Assembly: GCA_027008885.1 (NCBI GenBank)
Contig: JALVDQ010000426.1
Location: 1-21,726 of the forward strand
Source: Thiotrichaceae bacterium
Lineage (GTDB): Bacteria; Pseudomonadota; Gammaproteobacteria; Thiotrichales; Thiotrichaceae
Direction: 5' to 3'
DNA: 21,726 bases
This document shows, in pieces, positions 1-7,783 of the stretch (position 1 is its first letter; each line of letters begins with the position of its first letter). A program made the translations under genes and the position numbers. The notes beneath the pieces are model-generated. The model worked only from the letters and a program-made list of their open reading frames with translations, did not search any database and was not told where the DNA came from.

Positions 1-43
1 CTTCGTGTTTGCTATTATTCACATTGAGAGTCACTTGTGTCAT
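1..43 (-). CDS. 5' end of an unidentified gene (partial)
   Basis: An ATG at 43-41 on the minus strand follows a perfect AGGAGG (53-58) with 9 nt spacing. It opens MTQVTLNVNNSKHE and runs off the window edge. The start signal is strong, so a gene is very likely. Fourteen residues are too few to name it. A short beta-strand-like TLNVN start is seen in some small 2Fe-2S subunits of molybdenum hydroxylases, but this is only a guess. Its leader contains a repeat copy (108-178) and a 10-bp inverted repeat with its own codons. Confidence 0.6.
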   Translation of the reverse strand, partial: MTQVTLNVNNSKHE

Positions 44-107
44 TTTTTATTTCCTCCTGTTTAAGGGTTAAAATATGAGGATAGACCTTTTTGTGACTCT
101 CATGGTA

Positions 108-178
108 TCTACGGTTCTCTGTCTTCTGTCTTCTATCCTCTGACAACACCCATCCCCCCTGTTTTTTATATATTTTGC
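108..178 (-). repeat. Dispersed GGGGGGATGGG/heptamer repeat, copy A
   Basis: Read on the minus strand this holds an AT tract (AAAATATATAAAAAACA), then GGGGGGATGGGTGTTG, then four degenerate heptamers of GACAGAG type. It matches copies at 8958-9052, 10773-10949, 14427-14515 and 14595-14632. This copy lacks the CCCGTAT/ATACGGG hairpin. It fills most of the gap between the partial gene and the nif3-like gene. Confidence 0.8.
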
Positions 179-195
179 AACTACTCAGCGTAAAT

Positions 196-945
196 TTAAA
201 CCGGATTATCTATATCCACAAATTCACATAGCAGTCCAAATTTGGCGGATACATGCTCGCCTAGTGCCTGAATGCCGTAACGCTCGGTGGCGTGATGCCC
301 TGCGGCGATATAATGTACGCCTGTTTCCCGCGCGATGTGTACGGTGTGTTCCGAGATTTCGCCACTGATGAATGCGTCAACGCCTGCCTCGACTGCTTTA
401 TCTATCCAGCCCTGTGCTCCTCCTGAGCACCAGGCAATCCGACGGATTGCATGCTCGCCTGCGCTTATTAGCAGTGGCTTGCGTTTCAGTGATTTTTCAA
501 TTCTGCTTCCCAGGTCTTCGAGGCTGATGTATTCCTGCAAGCGTCCGAAATTGCCGATGCCCTGCCCATCCATAACGCCTTCCACCTGAATATCCAGGCG
601 TTTTGCCAGTTGTGCGTTATTTCCCAGTTGAGGATGCGCATCCAGAGGCAGGTGGTAAGCCAGCAGGCTGATATCATGCTGCATAAGCAATTTCAGGCGC
701 TTATATTTCATGCCGATAATGCGTGGATCTTCCTTGTCCCAGAACCAGCCGTGATGTACCAGTATGGCATCCGCCTGGCGTTCTATGGCAGCTTCGATCA
801 GGGCTTGCGTGGCAGAGACTCCGGTGATAATCCTGAGCAGTTTTTCCTTGCCCGCTACTTGCAGTCCGTTGGGTGCATAGTCTTTGAATTTATCAATTTC
901 AAGATAGTCATTGATAAACTGGGTGACGTTTTTTAGTGTTGCCAT
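196..945 (-). CDS. Nif3/YbgI-like dinuclear metal-centre protein
   Basis: Nif3-family protein of 249 residues, close to the usual ~247 of the short bacterial form. These are ring-forming cytoplasmic proteins with a two-metal site; their physiological role is unsettled (proposals include GTP cyclohydrolase-like and stress or cell-wall functions). The expected ligands are visible: H64-H65 in VHHGWFW, H98 and D102 in YHLPLDAH, and H218/E221 in GHHATERYG. An in-frame ATG 72 nt further upstream exists, but the start at 945 is preferred: it has AGGAAA just upstream, and MATLKNVTQF is the normal N-terminus, whereas the longer form adds a low-complexity Lys/Asn-rich tail. It lies 37 bp downstream of lnt on the same strand and is probably the last gene of the ffh-corC-lnt run. 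Confidence 0.92.
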   Translation of the reverse strand: MATLKNVTQFINDYLEIDKFKDYAPNGLQVAGKEKLLRIITGVSATQALIEAAIERQADAILVHHGWFWDKEDPRIIGMKYKRLKLLMQHDISLLAYHLPLDAHPQLGNNAQLAKRLDIQVEGVMDGQGIGNFGRLQEYISLEDLGSRIEKSLKRKPLLISAGEHAIRRIAWCSGGAQGWIDKAVEAGVDAFISGEISEHTVHIARETGVHYIAAGHHATERYGIQALGEHVSAKFGLLCEFVDIDNPV

Positions 946-982
946 ATTATTTCCTGTCTGTTTCCGCCTGTTTTTTGTGTAT

Positions 983-2515
983 TTATTTTTTTCTGTGCTT
1001 TTTACGCTGAAGCACAATACCTGATACGATAATGACTAAAAGTATTGTGACAATCAGCCAGTTACCCCAGCGAACATAGGGCGTTGCTCCTGTATAGGCT
1101 TGCACATCATGGGTGATGATCTTGTTGCTGTATTGTTTCGCGGTTGCCAGCACTTTGCCTTTTTCGTTAATGATTCCGGCAGGTCCGGTGGTGGTAGCGC
1201 GTACCATATAGCGACCGGTCTCCAGCGAGCGCATGCGCGCAATCTGCATGTGTTGCGCCGGTTGCAGTGAGCCACTAAACCAGCCGTCATGGGTGACATT
1301 AATCAGCAGCGTGGCTTCAGGCAGGGAGGCAATGATTTCTGTACCAAAGGCATCTTCATAACAGATACTCATTTGCGCTGTCTGTCCCAATACTTGCAAC
1401 GTGCCATTCTCCTTTTTGCCGGCTGTGATATTTGAGTGCGGAATCCAGTTGCCCATCCAGCGAATGTATTTCAGCAGTGGTATATATTCACCAAAAGGAA
1501 CCAGATGGCGCTTGGAATAGAGTTCACGATCATCTGCTGATATTGCCAGCACGCTATTTTCCACCCCCTGATTCTGATTCACAAAGAAACCACCGATCAG
1601 AACTGCCTGATTTTCTCTGAGGGAGTCCTGCAAGGGCAGCACAACATCGTCCATGTGATTATTAAAGGTTGAGAATAAAGCCGTTTCTGGCCAGACGATC
1701 AAATCGCTTTGCCTGCTTTGGTCTGTCATCTGCAAATACAGATTGATCATGGCATCAAGATTGTCCGGGTTAAGCTTTTGTTGCTGTGAAATATTTGATT
1801 GCAATACTGCGACATTAAAGACGTCACCTGTTTTTTCGGTCCAGTTGATTTTCGACAGCAAAAAACCTGTCAGTGTCAGCAGCGCAATGATGGCTATTGG
1901 CAAATAGGACAGCTTTCCCCGACTTAATCTGTCATGCGTGAGCTTGAGCAAGGCACCTGATACCATCACCGTTACCAGACTTACACCCAGTACACCTGCT
2001 ACGGGCGCATACGCAGAGAAAATGGTGTCAATCTGGGTATTTCCCAGATAAAGCCAGGGAAAGCCGGTCAAAAACCAGCCTCTAAACCATTCAAAAAAGA
2101 CCCAGCTGGCAGGGTAGAAAAACAACAGGCGGGAACACAGGCTCAGGTGTTTAAACTGTGCTGCAAGCAGTCCCAACAGACCGAAACTGAACAGTGCAAC
2201 AAGGCTAACAAAGAGTAACACGCCAATAATCGCTGCCAGCAAAGGTGCGTGAGCAAAGAAATAGATGCTATAAAACGGCCAGGAGGCTCCCGCAGCAAAA
2301 TAAGCCATTCCATACAGGAAGCCGAGCAGGAAATGTTGTCGTGTGGTTTGCGCATTACTCAGTGCATAAAAAAGAATCGCGGGCGTAATCCATGCCAGCG
2401 GATAAAAATTAAATGGAGCAAAGGCAAACACACTGATTGCTCCGGCAAGCATCACCAGTAAATAGAGACGCTTGTCGAAACTATCAGAAGTTGTATGTAA
2501 TATTCCGCCTGGCAT
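983..2515 (-). CDS. lnt: Apolipoprotein N-acyltransferase
   Basis: Inner-membrane enzyme that transfers an acyl chain from phospholipid to the N-terminal cysteine of apolipoproteins, the last step of lipoprotein maturation. The 510 residues match the family length. The N-terminal ~220 residues hold a run of hydrophobic helices. Residues ~230-485 form the nitrilase-like periplasmic domain, followed by a final membrane helix (~486-502) and a basic tail. The Glu-Lys-Cys triad is readable as E277 (VWPETA), K335 (YSKRHLVPFGEY) and C385 (SICYEDAFG). The ATG lies 3 bp after the corC stop, so translation is probably coupled to corC; no strong Shine-Dalgarno is seen for the chosen start. The corC-lnt pairing is common in proteobacteria. 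Confidence 0.96.
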   Translation of the reverse strand: MPGGILHTTSDSFDKRLYLLVMLAGAISVFAFAPFNFYPLAWITPAILFYALSNAQTTRQHFLLGFLYGMAYFAAGASWPFYSIYFFAHAPLLAAIIGVLLFVSLVALFSFGLLGLLAAQFKHLSLCSRLLFFYPASWVFFEWFRGWFLTGFPWLYLGNTQIDTIFSAYAPVAGVLGVSLVTVMVSGALLKLTHDRLSRGKLSYLPIAIIALLTLTGFLLSKINWTEKTGDVFNVAVLQSNISQQQKLNPDNLDAMINLYLQMTDQSRQSDLIVWPETALFSTFNNHMDDVVLPLQDSLRENQAVLIGGFFVNQNQGVENSVLAISADDRELYSKRHLVPFGEYIPLLKYIRWMGNWIPHSNITAGKKENGTLQVLGQTAQMSICYEDAFGTEIIASLPEATLLINVTHDGWFSGSLQPAQHMQIARMRSLETGRYMVRATTTGPAGIINEKGKVLATAKQYSNKIITHDVQAYTGATPYVRWGNWLIVTILLVIIVSGIVLQRKKHRKK

Positions 2516-2518
2516 TAT

Positions 2519-3352
2519 TTATTGTTTATGGACTTCAAGTAGCTGGATTCTACGACTATCGCTGCGTAACACAATAAAATTAAACGGTGTGAGTTTAATT
2601 TCATCACCCTGCTGGGGAATTTTGCCTGCTTTTTGTGTCACCAGCCCGCCAATCGTGTCAAAATTCGTGGACGGCATATCAGAATCAAAAAATTCATTAA
2701 ATTCTTCAATTTCTGTATTTGCCTTGAGTGTGTATCGACCCTCACCCTGATCCAGGATATTTTGCTTGTCATCAATATCATCATGCTCGTCATCAATATC
2801 ACCGACAATCTGCTCCAGCACGTCTTCAATCGTGACCAGTCCCGAGGTTCCCGAATATTCATCCACAACAATCGCCATGTGGTTACGGCTGTTTCTGAAC
2901 TGGCTCAGGAGTGTATTCAGATTCTGGCTTTCAGGCACAAAAGTCGCAGGACGCAATATGTCGTCGATATCAAAAGTATCTTCTTTGCCAACATATTTAA
3001 GCAGGTCTTTTGCCAGCAAAATGCCTTCGACATCATCCCTGTCCATATCAAAAACAGGGTAGCGTGAATGCCCTTCCTGCATCACCATTTTTAAAATGGT
3101 GTGGTAGTCATCATCCAGATGCAAAAAGTGAATATTGGTGCGTGGAATCATAATATCACGCACTTGCAGGTTGCCAACCTGCATCACGCCTTCGATCATG
3201 CTCAGTGATTCCGGAGTGATGATATTGTTTTTTTGAGCCTGGCGTAACTCATCAAGAAGTTCTTCCTGATTGAGTACGCTTGTATCAACGATGTTTCTTA
3301 ACCAGCGACGCCACCACGGTCGCAAATTCGCTTCTTTTCCCTTTTGTTTCAT
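2519..3352 (-). CDS. corC: CorC/YbeX-type CBS-domain protein
   Basis: A 277-residue protein with the CorC/HlyC arrangement. A basic N-terminal segment is followed by a first CBS motif (~66-125, starting VRDIMIPRTNI), a second CBS motif (~131-187, with DEYSGTSGLVTIEDVLEQIVG) and a C-terminal CorC/HlyC domain (~200-277). Family members are linked to Mg2+/Co2+ efflux and, in enterobacteria, to ribosome or RNA homeostasis; which applies here cannot be read from sequence. No transmembrane domain precedes the CBS pair, so this is the short soluble type, not the DUF21 membrane type. The acidic stretch DIDDEHDDIDDK after the CBS pair is notable. It lies 25 bp after ffh and 3 bp before lnt, so operon membership is likely. 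Its start has no clear Shine-Dalgarno. Confidence 0.93.
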   Translation of the reverse strand: MKQKGKEANLRPWWRRWLRNIVDTSVLNQEELLDELRQAQKNNIITPESLSMIEGVMQVGNLQVRDIMIPRTNIHFLHLDDDYHTILKMVMQEGHSRYPVFDMDRDDVEGILLAKDLLKYVGKEDTFDIDDILRPATFVPESQNLNTLLSQFRNSRNHMAIVVDEYSGTSGLVTIEDVLEQIVGDIDDEHDDIDDKQNILDQGEGRYTLKANTEIEEFNEFFDSDMPSTNFDTIGGLVTQKAGKIPQQGDEIKLTPFNFIVLRSDSRRIQLLEVHKQ

Positions 3353-3377
3353 TTGTTAGTATTAGTCAAAAAGTCCC

Positions 3378-4757
3378 TTACAGCCCCGGAAAGCCGCCAG
3401 GCCCGCCCATTCCTGGTGGCATTTGCCCTTGCAAACCACGCATCATCTTTTTAAGCCCGCCACCTTTAAACTTCTTCATCATTTTACTCATTTGCTTATG
3501 CTGCTTGAGCAAACGATTAACATCCTGAATTTGCAAACCTGCACCCAGAGCGATACGCTTTTTGCGTGAACCTTTAATAATTGCCGGAAAGCGGCGTTCC
3601 TGCAATGTCATTGAATTGATAATTGCCACCATGCGCGCAACCTCTTTATCACCCGCGCCACTTTGAACAGTCTGCGCCATTTTGCCCATGCCAGGCAACT
3701 TGTCTACAAAACTGCCCATGCCACCCATTTTTTGCATTTGCAGCATTTGAGCGCGCAGGTCTTCCAGATCAAAACCTCTGCCTTTGTTTAACTTTCTGGC
3801 AATTTTTCTGGCTTCTTTGTGGTCAACCTTGCGCTGGGCTTCTTCGACCAGCGACAAAACATCGCCCATGCCCAAGATGCGCGATGCCATACGTTCGGGA
3901 TGAAAAGGCTCAAGCTGGTCAATTTTCTCACCCATACCAATGAATTTGATGGGTTTACCGGTGATTTCACGCACCGACAACGCAGCGCCGCCACGCGCAT
4001 CACCGTCTGCCTTGGTTAAAACCACGCCTGTTAATGGCAAGGCATCACCAAAGGCTTTGGCGGTATTCGCCGCATCCTGCCCTGTCATGGCATCCACGAC
4101 AAAGAGTGTTTCAACAGGATTCACAGAGGCATGAATCGCCTTGATTTCATCCATCATTTCAGTATCAATATGCAAGCGACCTGCGGTATCCACCAGCAAT
4201 ACATCAATGTGTTTTTTCTTCGCAAATTCGAGTGCCCTGGCGGCTATTTCAACCGGAGACTGTCCTACTTCGCTATTGATAAATGTGGCATCAACCTGTT
4301 CTGCCAGGGTTTCAAGCTGCTTGATTGCGGCAGGTCGATAAACATCACAACTCACCATCGCAACACTTTTCTTTTCACGATCTTTTAGCAGTAGCGCCAG
4401 CTTGCCCGCAGTTGTTGTTTTACCCGCGCCCTGCAAACCTGCCATAAGCACAACAGCAGGGGGTTGGGCATTGAGCTTAAGCGATTCGTTCGCCTGCCCC
4501 ATGATCTCCACCAGCTCGTCATTGACCACCTTGACCAGTGCCTGACCTGGCGACAGGCTGTTAAGCACCTCTTTACCTATGGCACGCGCTTTGACCTTGT
4601 CAATAAAGCTGCGCACAACAGGTAGTGCCACGTCTGCTTCAAGCAATGCCATACGCACTTCGCGCATGGCATCTTTAATATTCTCATCGGTTAAACGTGC
4701 CTGACCCCTTAATTTTTTTATGGTATGCGAGAGACGATCACTTAGATTTTCAAACAT
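3378..4757 (-). CDS. ffh: Signal recognition particle GTPase Ffh
   Basis: Protein subunit of SRP, which binds signal sequences on ribosomes and, with 4.5S RNA and FtsY, delivers inner-membrane proteins to the translocon. The N domain (~1-90) precedes the G domain with P-loop GLQGAGKTT (107-115), DTAGR (190-194) and TKAD (248-251). The C-terminal M domain is rich in Met and Gly and ends in a Met/Gly/Pro-rich tail. The length of 459 residues is normal for the family. It is the first gene of the minus-strand run with corC, lnt and the nif3-like gene. It faces ypjD divergently; ffh-ypjD adjacency also occurs in E. coli. The 4.5S RNA gene is not in this window. Confidence 0.97.
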   Translation of the reverse strand: MFENLSDRLSHTIKKLRGQARLTDENIKDAMREVRMALLEADVALPVVRSFIDKVKARAIGKEVLNSLSPGQALVKVVNDELVEIMGQANESLKLNAQPPAVVLMAGLQGAGKTTTAGKLALLLKDREKKSVAMVSCDVYRPAAIKQLETLAEQVDATFINSEVGQSPVEIAARALEFAKKKHIDVLLVDTAGRLHIDTEMMDEIKAIHASVNPVETLFVVDAMTGQDAANTAKAFGDALPLTGVVLTKADGDARGGAALSVREITGKPIKFIGMGEKIDQLEPFHPERMASRILGMGDVLSLVEEAQRKVDHKEARKIARKLNKGRGFDLEDLRAQMLQMQKMGGMGSFVDKLPGMGKMAQTVQSGAGDKEVARMVAIINSMTLQERRFPAIIKGSRKKRIALGAGLQIQDVNRLLKQHKQMSKMMKKFKGGGLKKMMRGLQGQMPPGMGGPGGFPGL

Positions 4758-4811
4758 TGCTTACTGGCCTTTACTTTTTAATGGTATTAATAATTTCACG
4801 AAGAATAATCA

Positions 4812-4899
4812 GTAGTGGTTAATCCTGGGTTTTATAGGTCGGATTACGCTGCGCTAATCCAGCCTGCACATTGAGTAAATCAACAGCTTGGTCCACTAC
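4812..4899. repeat. REP-like palindrome in the ffh/ypjD divergent gap
   Basis: The core GGATTACGCTGCGCTAATCC (4841-4860) is a hairpin with GGATTA/TAATCC arms. It is of the GGATTAGCGCAGCGTAATCC type, which is widespread between proteobacterial genes. It sits inside a wider pair of inverted 7-mers, GTAGTGG (4812-4818) and CCACTAC (4893-4899). This is a probable non-autonomous repeat; a role in transcription is not shown. Confidence 0.6.
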
Positions 4900-4967
4900 C
4901 GAATAATCTTTTATAAAACAGATTTGGAAATGATAGCAAGCGAGTATAACATTAGCTTCGCTTACTC

Positions 4968-4973
4968 TATAAT
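4968..4973 (+). promoter_or_regulatory. Possible -10 box for ypjD
   Basis: A perfect TATAAT lies 35 bp upstream of the ypjD ATG in an AT-rich stretch. No convincing -35 hexamer is seen at 16-18 bp spacing, so this is a weak assignment made from position and the -10 match only. Confidence 0.3.
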
Positions 4974-5008
4974 AAATTGATTAATAATTTCTGGTTATAC
5001 TGAAACAC

Positions 5009-5824
5009 ATGAACGCGACAACAATAAGCCTGATAGCCATTTTACTTTACAGTATTAGCTGGGTACTCATTTCTCTGCATGTGCGCGCAGACATTCAAAA
5101 CCCGCAACAAGCATCAGGCAAGGAGCTCAAATTTTATTTTGTTAGCTGGCTAGTTGCACTGATTCTGCATATTTTAGCGCTGCATTACCCCCTGATTCAA
5201 GGCACTGCAATGTCACTTAATTTTTTCACACTGGCATCCTATGTGATGTGGTTTATCAGTTTGATATTATTTGTGACGACACTAAAACGCAAGATTGAAT
5301 CACTGGCTATTTTTGTTTTGCCTTACACCATACTCAGTATGATTTTAGCCATGCAATTCACTACAAACCTGGGCAGCTTTGTGCAGATGAGAAGTGGTCT
5401 GGGGCTTCATGTACTGATTTCACTGCTGGCTTACAGCGTTCTTTTACTGGCATCATTTCAGGCATTATTATTATCTTACCAAAATATGCGTTTGCACACG
5501 CATCAAACCTCAGGCTTGATGCGTACCCTGCCTTCGCTTGAAGACATGGAACACCTGCTGTTTCGCTTTATTGCCATTGGCGTTATTCTGCTAACTTTCT
5601 CCCTTATAACAGGGTTTATTTATCTGGATGACTTGTTTGCCCAGCATGTCGCGCACAAAACCATTCTCTCAATCATTGCCTGGATCGTATTTTCCATCTT
5701 GTTATTTGGTCGCTGGAAATACGGCTGGCGTGGCAAGAAAGCCGTACACTGGACTCTGGCAGGCTTTATTATTCTAATGATTGCTTTCTTTGGCACCCGC
5801 TTTATTCAGGAATTTGTGATATAA
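5009..5824 (+). CDS. ypjD: YpjD/CcsA-family cytochrome c assembly-like membrane protein
   Basis: A 271-residue, highly hydrophobic protein with about eight predicted membrane segments, starting at residues ~4-24 and ending near 250-268. It matches the YpjD branch of the CcsA/CcmC haem-handling family. Family features visible include the mid-protein segment GLHVLISLLAYSVLLLASF and the late GFIYLDD and WKYGWRGKKAVHW segments. CcsA relatives bind or export haem for cytochrome c maturation; the exact role of YpjD is not established. It is divergent from ffh, as in many gammaproteobacteria. Its 3' end lies only 7 bp from the convergent desaturase stop, so no room exists for a dedicated terminator between them. 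The ATG lacks a strong Shine-Dalgarno. Confidence 0.88.
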   Translation: MNATTISLIAILLYSISWVLISLHVRADIQNPQQASGKELKFYFVSWLVALILHILALHYPLIQGTAMSLNFFTLASYVMWFISLILFVTTLKRKIESLAIFVLPYTILSMILAMQFTTNLGSFVQMRSGLGLHVLISLLAYSVLLLASFQALLLSYQNMRLHTHQTSGLMRTLPSLEDMEHLLFRFIAIGVILLTFSLITGFIYLDDLFAQHVAHKTILSIIAWIVFSILLFGRWKYGWRGKKAVHWTLAGFIILMIAFFGTRFIQEFVI

Positions 5825-5831
5825 GAACCTC

Positions 5832-6617
5832 TCAGGAAAAACAGGGTTGAAGCAAATGCGGCAATTTAATTCGCTCGCTTTTTTCGTCCAGCTCCAGCTG
5901 ATCCCAGCTCAAGCCGGGTTTATTATGGTGCTCCCAGTGCAGTCCATTATTAAAGGTGACAAGATTGTAGGTTTTTCCTGCAAAGGTGCATATTTGCTCC
6001 TCTTCAAGCGGTGGATGCTGTCCGTAGTTATGCAATGCTGAAAATGCCCAGCCAAAATAAACCAGCGCGAAATAAAGCACAAAGGTTTTTAAGCCGATAA
6101 AGGCGAGCAAAATACAAAATAAAAACAGGGCGATTTTTTGCGGTTCAATACGCGCCTTTATTTTAGCCACATCGCCTAAAGACTGACTAAAAGGTTCTGC
6201 TTCATGGATGGCTCTGGAGAGCTGCCGCAACCAGCCAAAAGCGTACTGGCAAGGCTTGAATGCTGTTTTTTTGCCGTTTTTTTGCTGCCAGGTGGTGGAA
6301 AAATCATGCGCTGAATTTGAGTAGGTATGATGATTGTAATGATGTACGCGATAGCCATCAAACGGCAGCCCCAGAAACAGCGTATGTATGATATTCACTG
6401 CAAGCGGGTATTCTGCCCTTGCATGAACGCACTCGTGAAAAAATACATGGATACTAAAGCTCAGAAAAACACCTGCCAGCAGAATCAGAAAGAAAGACAA
6501 AAACAGATTATCCGCGAGATTTGCCGCAATAAAAAAAGTCAGTTCCAGTAAGGGATAAACTGCCAGCTTCCACGGGTATGGTTTGTTGATTGCCTTGTTG
6601 CTTGAGCTATTCATCAT
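5832..6617 (-). CDS. Membrane fatty-acid-desaturase-like di-iron enzyme
   Basis: A 261-residue membrane protein of the fatty acid desaturase superfamily. Hydrophobic segments lie at ~24-58 and ~160-193. The histidine boxes that bind two irons are present: H61ECVH65, H92HYNHH97, H196..H201 (LHNYGQHPP) and H227WEHH231. The short length and compact boxes fit a small desaturase/hydroxylase rather than a long acyl-CoA desaturase. The ATG overlaps the stop of the upstream PLP-enzyme gene by 4 bp (6614-6617), a sign of translational coupling and a shared pathway. The substrate is unknown: it could be an acyl chain, or an amino-acid-derived molecule, since dihydrorhizobitoxine desaturase (RtxC) belongs to this superfamily and is paired with a PLP C-S enzyme. 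It converges on ypjD. Confidence 0.88.
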   Translation of the reverse strand: MMNSSSNKAINKPYPWKLAVYPLLELTFFIAANLADNLFLSFFLILLAGVFLSFSIHVFFHECVHARAEYPLAVNIIHTLFLGLPFDGYRVHHYNHHTYSNSAHDFSTTWQQKNGKKTAFKPCQYAFGWLRQLSRAIHEAEPFSQSLGDVAKIKARIEPQKIALFLFCILLAFIGLKTFVLYFALVYFGWAFSALHNYGQHPPLEEEQICTFAGKTYNLVTFNNGLHWEHHNKPGLSWDQLELDEKSERIKLPHLLQPCFS

Positions 6618-7747
6618 GCATCCAGAACCGCAAACGCATTTTTCAGGTCTGCGATTAAATCTTCCTCATTTTCCAGTCCAAAACAGAGACGCACCAGATC
6701 AGTGTTAATGCCCATTGCTATTTTCTCCGCATCACAGAGTGACGCATGACTGCCAGACCAGGGCTGCGCGACCATGGAGCTGACGCACGCCATTCCCGTA
6801 CCCGAATCAAACAGGGTCAACGCATCTCTAAACCGAGTATAGCCATTTTGATACGCTTTGCTAAATTCAAAAAACAGAATGCCACCATACTCCCGAAGTT
6901 GCTCAGCCGAAGTTTCAGGAAAATAAACCCTCGCAACCTCGTCACGCCCGAGCAAAAACTCGTACAAGCCCCGCGTAATTCGCACATGCTCACGCATTCT
7001 CAGAGGAAAGGTATGCAAACTGCGACGCAATAGCCAGGCACTATTTGGATCAAGAATCGCCCCCGAATAAAAGCGGTTCTGCAATAATTCATCTGCCAGG
7101 CGTTCATCATTCAGCGCAATAAATCCACCCATGACGTCGCTATGACCCGATATGTATTTTGTGGCACTTGCCAGCGACACCTGCGCACCGCATTCAAGCG
7201 GGTTTTGAAACAGAGCCGTTGCCCAGGTATTATCCACCACGAGCAGAGCCGCAGGGTTCTTCCTGGCAACAATCTCTGCAAGCTCACGGATGGGGATTGT
7301 CTTTAAAAAGGGATTTGTCGGTGTTTCAAAAAGCACCATCGAGACATCATCAGGTATTGCCTCGCGCCCTGCTTTTGCTGATAAATCCAGAATCGTCAGT
7401 TGCAGCTGCATGTGCGTGGCATAACGCTGAAACAGCTTATAGCTACAGCCGTAAATATACTGGTTAATCAGCAGATGATCCCCCGGACGCAATAGCTGCA
7501 AAACCAGCATAATTGCCGACATGCCGGTAGTTGTGCTAATCACATGCTCTGACTTTTCCAGAATTGCCAGCGCGCCCTCAAGCTCAACACTGTTGGGATT
7601 GCTTTTGCGCGTATAAAAATAGGGCGAATCCGCAGAAAAAGCACTGTTCTGGTAAATAGGCGTAGCAACAGGATGGGTTGCCGCATTATTGATACGATAG
7701 TGTAACGCCTGTGTTTCCGGGTGCTGTGTCGATTTTTGAGTTGTCAT
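6614..7747 (-). CDS. Cys/Met-metabolism PLP enzyme (cystathionine gamma-synthase/lyase family)
   Basis: Fold-type I PLP enzyme of 377 residues. The Schiff-base lysine is K197 in SATKYISGHSD. D172 in VDNTWAT should bind the pyridine nitrogen. Y45 and R47 (FYTRKSNPN) should reach the phosphate of the neighbouring subunit. TTGMSAI (73-79) forms the cofactor phosphate loop, and the C-terminus shows RLCFGLENEEDLIADL. Family members do gamma-replacement, beta/gamma-elimination or sulfhydrylation of homoserine or cysteine derivatives; the exact reaction cannot be told from motifs. The usual NPT after YxR is NPN here. It lies 36 bp after the double-thioredoxin gene and overlaps the desaturase start by 4 bp. 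No other methionine biosynthesis gene is near, which leaves a specialised role possible. Confidence 0.9.
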   Translation of the reverse strand: MTTQKSTQHPETQALHYRINNAATHPVATPIYQNSAFSADSPYFYTRKSNPNSVELEGALAILEKSEHVISTTTGMSAIMLVLQLLRPGDHLLINQYIYGCSYKLFQRYATHMQLQLTILDLSAKAGREAIPDDVSMVLFETPTNPFLKTIPIRELAEIVARKNPAALLVVDNTWATALFQNPLECGAQVSLASATKYISGHSDVMGGFIALNDERLADELLQNRFYSGAILDPNSAWLLRRSLHTFPLRMREHVRITRGLYEFLLGRDEVARVYFPETSAEQLREYGGILFFEFSKAYQNGYTRFRDALTLFDSGTGMACVSSMVAQPWSGSHASLCDAEKIAMGINTDLVRLCFGLENEEDLIADLKNAFAVLDA

Positions 7748-7783
7748 GGATTGATTCTCTTCACCAAAATATCTAATCAGGAA

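Noticed and set aside
946..1017. Upstream ATG extending the Nif3-like protein by 24 residues
   Set aside because: The extra residues are Lys/Asn/Thr-rich and lie before the normal family N-terminus, and the ATG at 945 has an AGGAAA Shine-Dalgarno.
4977..5001. TTGATT and TATACT as a ypjD promoter
   Set aside because: Spacing is only 13 bp and the start site would fall at the start codon; the TATAAT at 4968 is a slightly better guess.
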